From: Prolixibacteraceae bacterium
Lineage (GTDB): Bacteria > Bacteroidota > Bacteroidia > Bacteroidales > Prolixibacteraceae
Direction of reading: 5' to 3'
DNA: 32,870 nucleotides
Assembly: GCA_028282195.1 (NCBI GenBank)
Contig: JANQII010000154.1
Coordinates: 1-32,870, forward strand
In this document: positions 6,594-15,040 of the stretch, piece by piece
How positions within the stretch are numbered: the stretch's first letter is position 1
Layout: each line of letters begins with the position of its first letter
Notes under the pieces: generated by a model
What the model saw: only the letters and a program-made list of their open reading frames with translations
The model's database searches: none
Told to the model about the DNA's origin: nothing
Translations under genes and position numbers: made by a program

Positions 6594-8918
6594 TTACCAC
6601 CGATAGGTGAAAGAAACGGATGGGATTATTGGGAAAATGCTTACAGAACGAACTTGATCATCCTTTTTATAATAATACCATGGGTTCATACGATTATAAA
6701 TATTATATAATGAAAAAGTCCAGGAATAACTTTTCCCTGTTGATCTATTTAGCTTTGTTGTGTACCCAATATCCAAATGATGAAATGTTGGCATTTTATA
6801 ATTATTGGGATTATAAAATGTTTTTCGTGTGGTAAACCACTCTGGTAAATCAGGATGAGCATAATTTTCCATTCCTGGAGGGATAAGCCCTTTCATTTCA
6901 GTATCAGCAATACTTAAGTTATTACCCGACTGTAAGGTAAATCCAATCGACAGGTTTTTCTTTCTGTTATATTTCTCTCCCAAATCATATTCCGCAAAAA
7001 AGGATAAGTCATGTCTTCTGTCATATTTAAAAGGAAACCATCGTCCATTATTTACTTCATCAAAAAGTCTCTCACTTTTTGCCCAGGTATATGAAACCAT
7101 TCCCCGAAACCTGCCTTCTTCCTTTTTCAAATAAAACTCTGCGCCATATGCCTTGCCTTTTCCTTCAAGGATATTTTCCTCCCAATTATCATCATTTGAA
7201 TTTAAAAAAGTTTCTCCTTCATCAAAGCGCACAACTTGATTCATCCATTTGTAATAAGCTTCAGCACCAAACTTGTACCCATTATTTAATCCTTGTTCAA
7301 AACCAAAACTGAGTTGTTCTCCTTTTTGAGGCTTAATCTTGTCAGTTGCAGCTACCCATAAATCAGTTGGCATACCCAAAGAAGAATTAGTAAGTAAATG
7401 CAAATACTGGAACATTCTCATATAAGATGCAGAAATTGAAAAATCATTATTCGTTTGATATTTTATCGCTAAACGAGGCTGTAAGTAATTATAACTAGCT
7501 GATCCACTTGTATAATTTGAAAAACGACCTCCAAGATTAAAATTAAAACCCCCAGCCCTAATTTGATTTTCAACATAAGCTTCCAACAGGTTAGAACTTC
7601 TTTTAAACTCATCATTCAATCTTACGTAATCTTCTGTGGACTTGATCTGAATAATATTTGGCTTAAAATTCATATGAGAATAATTTGCTCCGAAACGGAA
7701 CAAAAGAAGAGGAGATATATAGTATTCGGCATCAGCCTTTAAACTTAAATCGGTAAGTGTAGATGACGCAGTAAAGTAACTATGTAAATCAATTTCTTTA
7801 TCTTTAGTTTCACCTTCTTGAGAATGAAAAAAATGACTCCCATAAACTGAAAAATTAGTAAATAGTTTTGATGAAAAAACTTTGTTCCATCTAAGCACAC
7901 TTGTATAATTACCCCACTTGTAAAAGAATGTCGATTTTGCACCATCTTCTTTCGATCGATGAAACTGCTTATCCCTGCCTGCATAAAGGCTTAAATAAAC
8001 TCTGTTATTTGGATTAATTATCCAGTTGGCTTTGCCATTAAAATCATAAAATTTATAACTATAAGTTTGATTACTCCCATTCGCTTTCTGAGACAATACC
8101 ATTGGCAAATCAAGAAGTGTCCTCCTAAAAGATAATAAATAGGAAGCAGTATCTTTCTTTATAGGAGCTTCAATTGTTAAACGAGCAGAAATTGGACTTA
8201 TGGAGAAAACCCCACTTCCCTTTTTCATATTGCCATCCTTCATCGATATATCAAGTACCGATGATAAACGACCACCATATCTTGCAGGAATACCCCCTTT
8301 ATACAAATTTGCATTTTTAACAGCATCATTATTAAAAACAGAGAAAAAACCAAATACATGGTAAACATTATAAACCGGAACTCCATCCAGCAAAATCAGG
8401 TTCTGATCACTACTTCCACCCCTAACATTATAAGTTGCGGTATTTTCACGTCCCCCTTTTATCCCGGGCAAATATTGAAGGGACTTCAAAAGGTCACGCT
8501 CACCCAGGATTACCGGCATTCGATCAATCTCCCCTATATTGATCCGGTTAAAACTCAAGGTCGAAAGTTCAGGGTCGACCTGACTTTTGTCCTGGCCTTT
8601 TACGGTGACTTCTCCCAGGTCGACCCCCGGGTTTAACCTGAAAACCAACAATGTATCTTTTTGGATATCTAACTTAGCTGATAAATACCGGTAGCCGACA
8701 AAACGGACATCAACAGACTGGCTGCCAACAGGTAACACTAAGCTAAAAAAGCCGTAATTATTGGTAACAGTGCCTATCCCGCTTGTGGGGTGATACAATG
8801 TGGCACCTATTAAACGTTCCCCTGTTTTAGCATCTTCAACATAACCGGACAACCGTTTTTCTGGTTGTGCAAAACTAAAAAACGGGATAATTATAAAAAG
8901 GAAAAAAAGCTTATTCAT
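6594..8918 (-). CDS. TonB-dependent outer-membrane receptor
   Basis: A 774-residue receptor. After a signal peptide (1-17) comes a carboxypeptidase-regulatory-like domain (about 20-105, with GYVEDAKTGERLIGATLYHP). Then follow a plug (about 115-235, including DLLKSLQYLPGIKGG and LLDGVPVYNVYHVFGFF) and a 22-strand-type barrel ending in the aromatic RSVSIFPIIPSVSFTYRW. This is the smaller FecA/OMR-type receptor rather than a ~1,000-residue SusC. It overlaps the upstream DUF4249 gene by 8 bp, so the two are co-translated; DUF4249 lipoproteins are recurrent partners of such receptors. The substrate is unknown, and no sugar-binding SusD neighbour is present. Confidence 0.92.
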   Translation of the reverse strand: MNKLFFLFIIIPFFSFAQPEKRLSGYVEDAKTGERLIGATLYHPTSGIGTVTNNYGFFSLVLPVGSQSVDVRFVGYRYLSAKLDIQKDTLLVFRLNPGVDLGEVTVKGQDKSQVDPELSTLSFNRINIGEIDRMPVILGERDLLKSLQYLPGIKGGRENTATYNVRGGSSDQNLILLDGVPVYNVYHVFGFFSVFNNDAVKNANLYKGGIPARYGGRLSSVLDISMKDGNMKKGSGVFSISPISARLTIEAPIKKDTASYLLSFRRTLLDLPMVLSQKANGSNQTYSYKFYDFNGKANWIINPNNRVYLSLYAGRDKQFHRSKEDGAKSTFFYKWGNYTSVLRWNKVFSSKLFTNFSVYGSHFFHSQEGETKDKEIDLHSYFTASSTLTDLSLKADAEYYISPLLLFRFGANYSHMNFKPNIIQIKSTEDYVRLNDEFKRSSNLLEAYVENQIRAGGFNFNLGGRFSNYTSGSASYNYLQPRLAIKYQTNNDFSISASYMRMFQYLHLLTNSSLGMPTDLWVAATDKIKPQKGEQLSFGFEQGLNNGYKFGAEAYYKWMNQVVRFDEGETFLNSNDDNWEENILEGKGKAYGAEFYLKKEEGRFRGMVSYTWAKSERLFDEVNNGRWFPFKYDRRHDLSFFAEYDLGEKYNRKKNLSIGFTLQSGNNLSIADTEMKGLIPPGMENYAHPDLPEWFTTRKTFYNPNNYKMPTFHHLDIGYTTKLNRSTGKSYSWTFSLYNIYNRMNPWYYYKKDDQVRSVSIFPIIPSVSFTYRW

Positions 8919-9792
8919 TTCTAAAACTTAGGTAAGTAAATGAGGCTGAACCGAAAATGCCTGTGCCATTCTCAATGTTGGAATAAATTTGCACCGGCTC
9001 TTTAAATGGCAAATCCTGGTCATCAATCATTTTTTGTTGGATGGAAGATTTCATGTATTTATCGTAATGTTCATCGGCATTAAAGAAAACATCGATACGC
9101 CTTGTAGTCATATCTTTTCTGAAAGAAAGTTGTCCCCCATCTACACCGGTATCGGTTAACCGCACATAATATTCATAATAAAACCCGTATTTTGAATCGG
9201 GCTCAATTACCCGGTTAAAATCATCAATATATGGGGATATATATGCCTGCCAAGATCCATAAGTATACTTCTTTTTAAATGAATTCCATCCCAGAAAATA
9301 ATTCCAGTAATAGTCTTTCCCAGCTTGATCATTTAATTGGTAATCTACTACCAGGTTGTAGAAATGTGTACTTTTATCCACATCACGCCACCTGAAATAT
9401 TTTTCTCTCGATTGAACAAGGTATGTTATTCCAGGCTTCTCCTGGACTGTTGTTTCGGCTGTTAAAGCTGGGCTTTCGTGCAAGTTGACTTTCAAAGAAT
9501 ATGTTTTCCCAATCAAAGGTTTTTTTTCCAGGCTATAACTACCTCCCGTACCATTTATGGCTGTACCCCAAAGCTCGCCATCTTCAAAAAACTCGATCAG
9601 CGCATCTTTTACCGGTTCAAATTCCCCGGTTTCATCCAAGGTCCTTGTGTAATGTAAGCTCAGGTTTACTGTCGAATCCGGATTAAGGATACAGTTCAGG
9701 CATATTTTTTGTTCTGTTTGGTAATCAAACTCAACTACTTTTTCACAGGAAAATAAGGCCAAACAACAAAATAAAATAAGGTAATGCTTCAT
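8911..9792 (-). CDS. DUF4249 lipoprotein, partner of the TonB receptor
   Basis: A 293-residue lipoprotein. I place the start at the ATG at 9792 (MKHYLILFCCLALFSCEK) because this gives a proper type II signal peptide with lipobox LFSC; an in-frame ATG at 9810 adds six residues. The mature protein starts with the DUF4249-typical segment VVEFDYQTEQKICLNCILNP. An Ig-like early domain follows (DALIEFFEDGELW), and then a second half with the YFRWRD and FFNADEHYD segments. The family is restricted to Bacteroidota and its function is unknown; by genetic association it is thought to be a surface or periplasmic accessory of the receptor. It overlaps the receptor gene. Confidence 0.88.
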   Translation of the reverse strand: MKHYLILFCCLALFSCEKVVEFDYQTEQKICLNCILNPDSTVNLSLHYTRTLDETGEFEPVKDALIEFFEDGELWGTAINGTGGSYSLEKKPLIGKTYSLKVNLHESPALTAETTVQEKPGITYLVQSREKYFRWRDVDKSTHFYNLVVDYQLNDQAGKDYYWNYFLGWNSFKKKYTYGSWQAYISPYIDDFNRVIEPDSKYGFYYEYYVRLTDTGVDGGQLSFRKDMTTRRIDVFFNADEHYDKYMKSSIQQKMIDDQDLPFKEPVQIYSNIENGTGIFGSASFTYLSFRNE

Positions 9793-9811
9793 GCTTTTTA
9801 ATAATATCATT

Positions 9812-9851
9812 ATAGAATAGCTCCTTTCTTAATAAAAAGGAGCTATTCTAT
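9812..9851. terminator. 16-bp perfect hairpin between operon genes
   Basis: ATAGAATAGCTCCTTT (9812-9827) and its exact reverse complement (9836-9851) flank an 8-nt loop. The T-run lies on the plus-strand side, while on the minus strand the stem is followed by the weaker ATAATGATATTATT. It sits 9 bp after the stop of the upstream lipoprotein gene and just before the DUF4249 start. It could be a partial terminator, or an RNA-stability element that sets different levels of the two parts. Confidence 0.7.
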
Positions 9852-9860
9852 TTTTAAATC

Positions 9861-10943
9861 CTAATAATGAAAATTAGTCCAGTTTGAAGTTCCCGGAAAT
9901 CCGGAATGCTCAATATGGTCAAGTGGCTCCATGGTTCCACCAAACCCTCTAAATGTTGTGTTACATTTCAAACTGGTTGTTAATATGGGCAAATAAGCTG
10001 GTGATATATTCGGGGGCATAGTAATCTCCTCATCATAAGTATAAAGGTACACTTTTGCGCTGGGTCGCACCTCGGAACTTGTATCTCCAGAGTTGTATCC
10101 TGTAGGGATAGAACCATACCTAAAATACAGATTAGAAAATTCATATACCGTTCGGTAATCATTCCAACTTCCCCATGACTTTTTCTGTCCACGTTGCTCA
10201 AAATAGACTTTCACTGCTCTTTTCCATACATAGTCATGATGCCATGTATTTATCCTTTCAATTTTTAATTCGTTCAACAACCTCCTTTTCCCTTTTCTCC
10301 ACCATCTGTCTCCTGAATCGTCTGGATTATCATTTCCAAAATCGTCAATAAGAGTTGTTTGCGAACCAGTTGATTTTAGATTTGAAGTAATATCGACCAT
10401 TTTGTCATCTGAATATTGATCCAAGTGAGCTAACTTATTCAGGTCACCATCATAAATTGAGATCCGGTTTGTTTTCGTGTATTTATATACACTTTTAGCA
10501 ACTTTCATCATTCCGTCCTGATTTAAAACAGGAGTAAATGCTGTAGAAATAAAAGGATAGTCTATTGAATTATCTTCAGGGTCAGCATCATTAAAGCTTA
10601 GCCTTTCCTGATACTTTTGTTTAAACACCAGAAACCCTTCCTGAGATTTCAATTGTTCATACTCATCAAATAGTTTCTCAAAATCGGCATAGGCTGATTT
10701 GAACCCCATTTGTGTATCCCAGGCATTTCTCTCTTCACGTGTCATTTTTGTCAAAATATTCATTACACTATCAACTGCCTGAAAATCCTTAAACGCCAAA
10801 TACCCATTTTCCACATAAACATCAGGCTTTTCCACAGAGGATGCAATTTCTCCAGGTCCTTCCATAACCAACTCATCTTTCTGACAAGCATTAAAAACTG
10901 TTAATACTACTGCCAACATGGCAAAAATTTTAAACATTTTCAT
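9861..10943 (-). CDS. Uncharacterised lipoprotein at the head of the TonB locus
   Basis: A 360-residue lipoprotein with signal peptide and lipobox at 1-20 (FNACQKDE; Cys20). The segment NGYLAFKDFQAVDSVMNILT (46-65) and the following helical TREERNAWDTQMGFKSAYADF look like a Bacteroidota lipoprotein family that I associate with DUF4848, but I am not sure. The C-terminal part (about 215-360) is rich in Trp and Tyr and ends SGFPGTSNWTNFHY. It precedes DUF4249 and the TonB receptor on the same strand, so a surface-exposed substrate-binding or adhesion role is possible. That is inference only. Its mRNA leader contains three hairpins. Confidence 0.7.
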   Translation of the reverse strand: MKMFKIFAMLAVVLTVFNACQKDELVMEGPGEIASSVEKPDVYVENGYLAFKDFQAVDSVMNILTKMTREERNAWDTQMGFKSAYADFEKLFDEYEQLKSQEGFLVFKQKYQERLSFNDADPEDNSIDYPFISTAFTPVLNQDGMMKVAKSVYKYTKTNRISIYDGDLNKLAHLDQYSDDKMVDITSNLKSTGSQTTLIDDFGNDNPDDSGDRWWRKGKRRLLNELKIERINTWHHDYVWKRAVKVYFEQRGQKKSWGSWNDYRTVYEFSNLYFRYGSIPTGYNSGDTSSEVRPSAKVYLYTYDEEITMPPNISPAYLPILTTSLKCNTTFRGFGGTMEPLDHIEHSGFPGTSNWTNFHY

Positions 10944-11090
10944 AATTTTACGCTGTTTTTGGGATGGGCAGTCCTAATTGCCCATCCTGATTAAAATAAA
11001 TTGTGTTTACCCGGCTTTTTTTTTAAGGGCCGGGTTTTCCCTTATAAAACATAATTATATATCTATATAAACCTGTCTCTACAGGTTTCA
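10944..11090 (-). promoter_or_regulatory. Three-hairpin leader of the lipoprotein gene
   Basis: Three unrelated stems lie directly upstream of the ATG at 10943. They are GGATGGGCA/TGCCCATCC (10962-10970/10979-10987), ACCCGGC/GCCGGGT (11009-11015/11029-11035, A/T loop) and AAACCTGT/ACAGGTTT (11069-11076/11081-11088, 4-nt loop). The first ends about 18 nt before the start codon and could mask initiation. No known riboswitch class is recognised. Confidence 0.55.
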
Positions 11091-11522
11091 GTTAATTTCG
11101 AATAAGTTTTCTATTCCAATCTTAATAGGGCACAAGCAATAATTATACACAAATGTAAAAAATCTTTTGTAAAGTAAATATTAAATCAGGCGACGTGATT
11201 ATTATTTTTATTGTTGAACTATTCAACAAAAAGTTAAATAGTTGATAGTGTGAAAATTGTCAATATTACTAAAAGAAAAGTCCTTCAATTTTCGATATTC
11301 TTAAGGTCATATTTGCATCGAACTTGGCATAGATTCCGGATCACCACTTCGTTCCATCCGGAATGACGGGCAAAATAAGAGAATTGATAATCGCCAACGA
11401 ACCATTAATATTCAAAGCCCAAACATGTAACCCGTAACACGAAACAGATAGCCTCGTCGCTTTGCTCCTCGCTATGACGAAAAAACTTCCGACTTCCGAT
11501 TTCCTGCTTCGGTCTTTTAAAC
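11091..11522. repeat. Repeat-rich intergenic DNA upstream of mfd
   Basis: No gene is visible. ATTCCGGAT (11333-11341) and ATCCGGAAT (11356-11364) form a perfect 9-bp hairpin. ATAGC/GCTAT flank a GC-rich stretch near 11448-11474. A short tandem heptamer-like tract (CTTCCGA/CTTCCGATTT) lies at 11486-11503, next to the mfd promoter. Similar tracts recur near 16,180-16,210. These look like dispersed intergenic repeats. Confidence 0.6.
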
Positions 11523-11530
11523 TATCTTTG
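11523..11530 (+). promoter_or_regulatory. mfd -7 box
   Basis: TATCTTTG is an exact TAnnTTTG box and ends 12 nt before the TTG start at 11543, predicting a very short leader. It abuts the repeat tract. No clear -33 TTTG is present at the expected distance. Confidence 0.55.
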
Positions 11531-11542
11531 CGCCAAAATTGA

Positions 11543-14500
11543 TTGACCTTGGAACGGAAGGACTTTCGAAAATTGTTTGCTGAACAGGAACTTATTCAAG
11601 GCCTGGTTAAAAAGCTGGATACCCCGGGTGAAAAAATCCACCTGCCAGGGCTTGTTGGTTCATCCTATTCGTTGACTGCCTCTTTGCTTGCTGAAAAGCG
11701 AAAGAAACCCCTGGTTTTCATTTTAAATGATAAAGAACAGGCAGCATACTTTTACGATGATTTAATCAATTTACAAACAGGTTCAACCGTACTTTTCTTT
11801 CCGGGATCATACAAACGGGCTGCACATTACGACAAACCCGAGCAGGAAAACATCATTCTGCGGACCGAAGTGCTTAACCAGCTTCGGGAGCAAAATCAAC
11901 TATGTATAGTTACTTACCCCGAAGCTTTGGCAGAAAAAGTAATTTCCGGTGAAGGACTGGAAGCACATAGTTTACAGGTAAAGAAAGGAGATAAACTTTC
12001 AACCGATTTTCTGAATGATGTGTTGTTTGACTATGGTTTTGAACGTGTAGACTTTGTAGTTGAGCCAGGCCAGTACTCCATACGGGGAAGCCTGGTTGAT
12101 ATTTATTCGTTCTCGCATGAAGATCCTTACCGGGTTGACTTTTTTGGTGAAGAAGTTGATTCTATCCGAAGTTTTGATATTGACAACCAGATTTCAAAAG
12201 AACAACTTGACCGTATTGTGATCATCCCCAATATTCAGGAAGGTTTGGAAGAAGAAAAACGGGAAGATTTTCTGGATTTTATTCCCAGGAATTGCTCGTT
12301 ATTTTTCAAGGATATCCGGTTGGCTACTGAAATTATTGATCGCATCTATGCCCAAACGCAGGAAAACGGTGAACTGGACGATAATTTTAAAACCCGCTTT
12401 TCAAATGGCGATGATTTCCTTTCCGCAATCAAAACATTTACCTGCGTTGAAACGAATGGGAAAGCTCTTTTCCAAAACGAAACTATTTTTTCTTTTGAAA
12501 CATCTTCACAGCCAATCTTTAACAAAAATTTTGAGCTGCTGGGAAATAACTTGCAAGACAATGTAAAAAATGGCTATCAGAATTTCATTCTTTCTTCCAA
12601 TGAAAAGCAGATTGAGCGGCTGCATGCAATTTTCAACGATCAGGGGCTAAATGTTCAATTTACTGACCTGAATTTTACATTGCATGAAGGATTTATTGAC
12701 CACAAGCTGAAGCTTTGTTGTTATACCGACCACCAGATTTTTGAGCGTTACCACCGTTTTAAACTAAAAAGCCGGAAAGCTCAGCGCGAAAGCATAACAC
12801 TAAAAGAACTAAACAAGCTCCATCAGGGTGATTACGTGGTTCACATCGATCACGGAATCGGTAAGTTCGCAGGTTTGGTAAAAACTGAAGTAAACGGTAA
12901 AATACAGGAAGCCATTCGTTTGGTTTATCGCGATAACGATGTACTTTTTGTAAGCATTCATTCGCTCCACCGTATTTCAAAATACAAGGGGAAAGAAGGC
13001 GTTGAGCCCAAAATAAATAAGCTGGGAAGTGGTGCGTGGCAAAAAATGAAAGAACGCACCAAAAAGAAAGTAAAAGACATTGCCAAAGAGCTGATTGCAC
13101 TTTATGCCGAGCGCAAAAAAGAAAGAGGCTTTTCATTTACTGAAGATTCTTACCTTCAAAAAGAGCTGGAGGCTTCTTTCATTTATGAAGACACCCCTGA
13201 CCAGGTGAAAGCAACCGTTTCAGTAAAAGAAGACATGGAGCGCGAAATGCCTATGGACAGGCTGGTTTGTGGTGATGTGGGTTTTGGAAAAACTGAAATT
13301 GCAATACGAGCAGCATTTAAAGCAGTAGCCGACAGTAAACAAGTGGCAATTCTGGTTCCTACGACCATTCTGGCACTTCAGCATTTCAAAACATTTTCGG
13401 ATCGGCTAAAAGATTTTCCAGCCAAAGTTGAATACATAAGCCGTTTACGCCCGGCCGGAGCAATTCGCAAAGTTTTAAACGAATTGGAAACCGGAAAAGT
13501 TGACATATTAATTGGCACACATCGCCTGGTTGGTAAGGATGTAAATTTTAAAGACCTCGGGTTACTAATTATTGATGAAGAGCAAAAGTTTGGTGTTTCG
13601 GTAAAAGAAAAACTAAAACAGCTTAAAGTAAATGTAGATACGCTTACGTTAACCGCAACCCCAATCCCACGCACGCTGCAATTTTCGTTAATGGGCGCAC
13701 GTGACCTGTCGATTATACAAACACCGCCGCCCAACCGGTACCCAATCGTTACCGAGCTTCATGGTTTTAACGAAGAAGTAATAAGGGAAGCTATTAACTA
13801 TGAAATCTCACGTGGAGGACAGGTCTTCTTTATTCACAACCGGGTGCAAAATATTTTTGAAGTTGAAGCTACTGTCAAGCGTATTGTTCCCAAAGCAAAA
13901 ACAGTAGTTGGTCATGGCCAAATGGAAGGTCCGAAGCTTGAAAAGATTATGCTCGAGTTTATTAACGGTGAACATGATGTACTAATTGCAACCACCATTA
14001 TAGAATCAGGTCTCGATATACCAAATACCAATACCATCATTATTAACCAGGCACAAAACTTTGGCTTAAGCGATCTTCACCAGTTGCGTGGACGAGTTGG
14101 ACGTTCCAATAAAAAGGCTTTTTGTTATTTAATTGCCCCGCCTTTATCAACTGTAAGCCCGGAAGCAAGGCAACGATTACGCGCTATTGAAGAATTTGCT
14201 GAGTTGGGCAGCGGTTTTAATATTGCCATGCGCGATTTAGACATTCGTGGAGCAGGTAATTTATTAGGGGCTGAGCAAAGCGGCTTCATTGCAGATATTG
14301 GTTTTGAGACTTATCACCGCATCCTGAATGAAGCCATTCAGGAACTAAAACAGGGTGAGTATAAAAATTTGTTTGTTGAAGAAAAAGAAGATGCCGGGCA
14401 AGCCTTCCTTCAAACTAAATTTGTAAACGACACCCAGATCGATACGGATATGGAGCTGCTGTTCCCTGACCATTATATTCAAAGTATTTCTGAGCGGATG

Positions 14501-14878
14501 TTGCTGTACCGGGAACTGGATAGCATTGAAAATGAAGAGAGCCTCCGGCAATATGAGCTTGGATTGATTGACCGTTTCGGCAAACTACCGTCAAATAGCC
14601 AGCAGTTGTTGGAAGTTGTTCGTTTAAGATGGTTGGCTATTGATTTGGGGATTGAGCGCATTATTTTGAAAAATCAAAAAATGATCTGCTATTTTATTTC
14701 TGACCAGCAATCAGCATACTACCAATCTCCAATTTTCAGTAAAGTTTTAGGCTTTGTTCAAGCCAACCCGGCAAAATGTCGCATGCAGGAAAAGAAAGAT
14801 AAGCTTAGCCTTAGTTTTGACCATGTTAAAACCATTTCAGTAGCTAAAGTTATCCTGGAAGAAATCAACAAAGACTAA
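11543..14878 (+). CDS. mfd: Transcription-repair coupling factor Mfd
   Basis: An 1,111-residue DNA translocase that removes stalled RNA polymerase and recruits UvrA. Domains in order are the UvrB-like N-terminal module (about 1-350), the CarD-like RNA polymerase-interacting domain (about 425-530, LHQGDYVVHIDHGIGKFAGL), the SF2 translocase and the C-terminal TRCF domain (about 960-1060). In the translocase, Walker A is GDVGFGKTE (577-585), the Walker B box is DEEQ (678-681), the motif TATPIPRTLQFSLMG is present, and motif VI is LRGRVGRSNKKAFCYL. Length is close to the family norm (E. coli 1,148). The start is TTG at 11543, with a second TTG two codons later; the TATCTTTG box just upstream supports a start here. 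Confidence 0.97.
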   Translation: MTLERKDFRKLFAEQELIQGLVKKLDTPGEKIHLPGLVGSSYSLTASLLAEKRKKPLVFILNDKEQAAYFYDDLINLQTGSTVLFFPGSYKRAAHYDKPEQENIILRTEVLNQLREQNQLCIVTYPEALAEKVISGEGLEAHSLQVKKGDKLSTDFLNDVLFDYGFERVDFVVEPGQYSIRGSLVDIYSFSHEDPYRVDFFGEEVDSIRSFDIDNQISKEQLDRIVIIPNIQEGLEEEKREDFLDFIPRNCSLFFKDIRLATEIIDRIYAQTQENGELDDNFKTRFSNGDDFLSAIKTFTCVETNGKALFQNETIFSFETSSQPIFNKNFELLGNNLQDNVKNGYQNFILSSNEKQIERLHAIFNDQGLNVQFTDLNFTLHEGFIDHKLKLCCYTDHQIFERYHRFKLKSRKAQRESITLKELNKLHQGDYVVHIDHGIGKFAGLVKTEVNGKIQEAIRLVYRDNDVLFVSIHSLHRISKYKGKEGVEPKINKLGSGAWQKMKERTKKKVKDIAKELIALYAERKKERGFSFTEDSYLQKELEASFIYEDTPDQVKATVSVKEDMEREMPMDRLVCGDVGFGKTEIAIRAAFKAVADSKQVAILVPTTILALQHFKTFSDRLKDFPAKVEYISRLRPAGAIRKVLNELETGKVDILIGTHRLVGKDVNFKDLGLLIIDEEQKFGVSVKEKLKQLKVNVDTLTLTATPIPRTLQFSLMGARDLSIIQTPPPNRYPIVTELHGFNEEVIREAINYEISRGGQVFFIHNRVQNIFEVEATVKRIVPKAKTVVGHGQMEGPKLEKIMLEFINGEHDVLIATTIIESGLDIPNTNTIIINQAQNFGLSDLHQLRGRVGRSNKKAFCYLIAPPLSTVSPEARQRLRAIEEFAELGSGFNIAMRDLDIRGAGNLLGAEQSGFIADIGFETYHRILNEAIQELKQGEYKNLFVEEKEDAGQAFLQTKFVNDTQIDTDMELLFPDHYIQSISERMLLYRELDSIENEESLRQYELGLIDRFGKLPSNSQQLLEVVRLRWLAIDLGIERIILKNQKMICYFISDQQSAYYQSPIFSKVLGFVQANPAKCRMQEKKDKLSLSFDHVKTISVAKVILEEINKD

Positions 14879-14906
14879 GTTTTTCACCCTAAATAATCTA
14901 CCTCTT

Positions 14907-14928
14907 ACCGAATCAAGCTTCGGTTTTT
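14907..14928 (+). terminator. Terminator after mfd
   Basis: ACCGAA (14907-14912) and TTCGGT (14919-14924) form a stem with a 6-nt loop, followed by a T-run at 14924-14928, 28 bp past the mfd stop. A compact rho-independent terminator. Confidence 0.75.
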
Positions 14929-15040
14929 CAAAGTTATTTCAGACATTAGTTTAGTGAGCCAAAGAATAATATCTTAATTCGATTGTATTCTTAGTTTGCA
15001 AAATCTATTTTTATAATATTAAAATTTAAAACTTCAATTT

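Noticed and set aside
12759..13734. Minus-strand frames within mfd
   Set aside because: Antisense shadows of conserved helicase motifs; no independent evidence.
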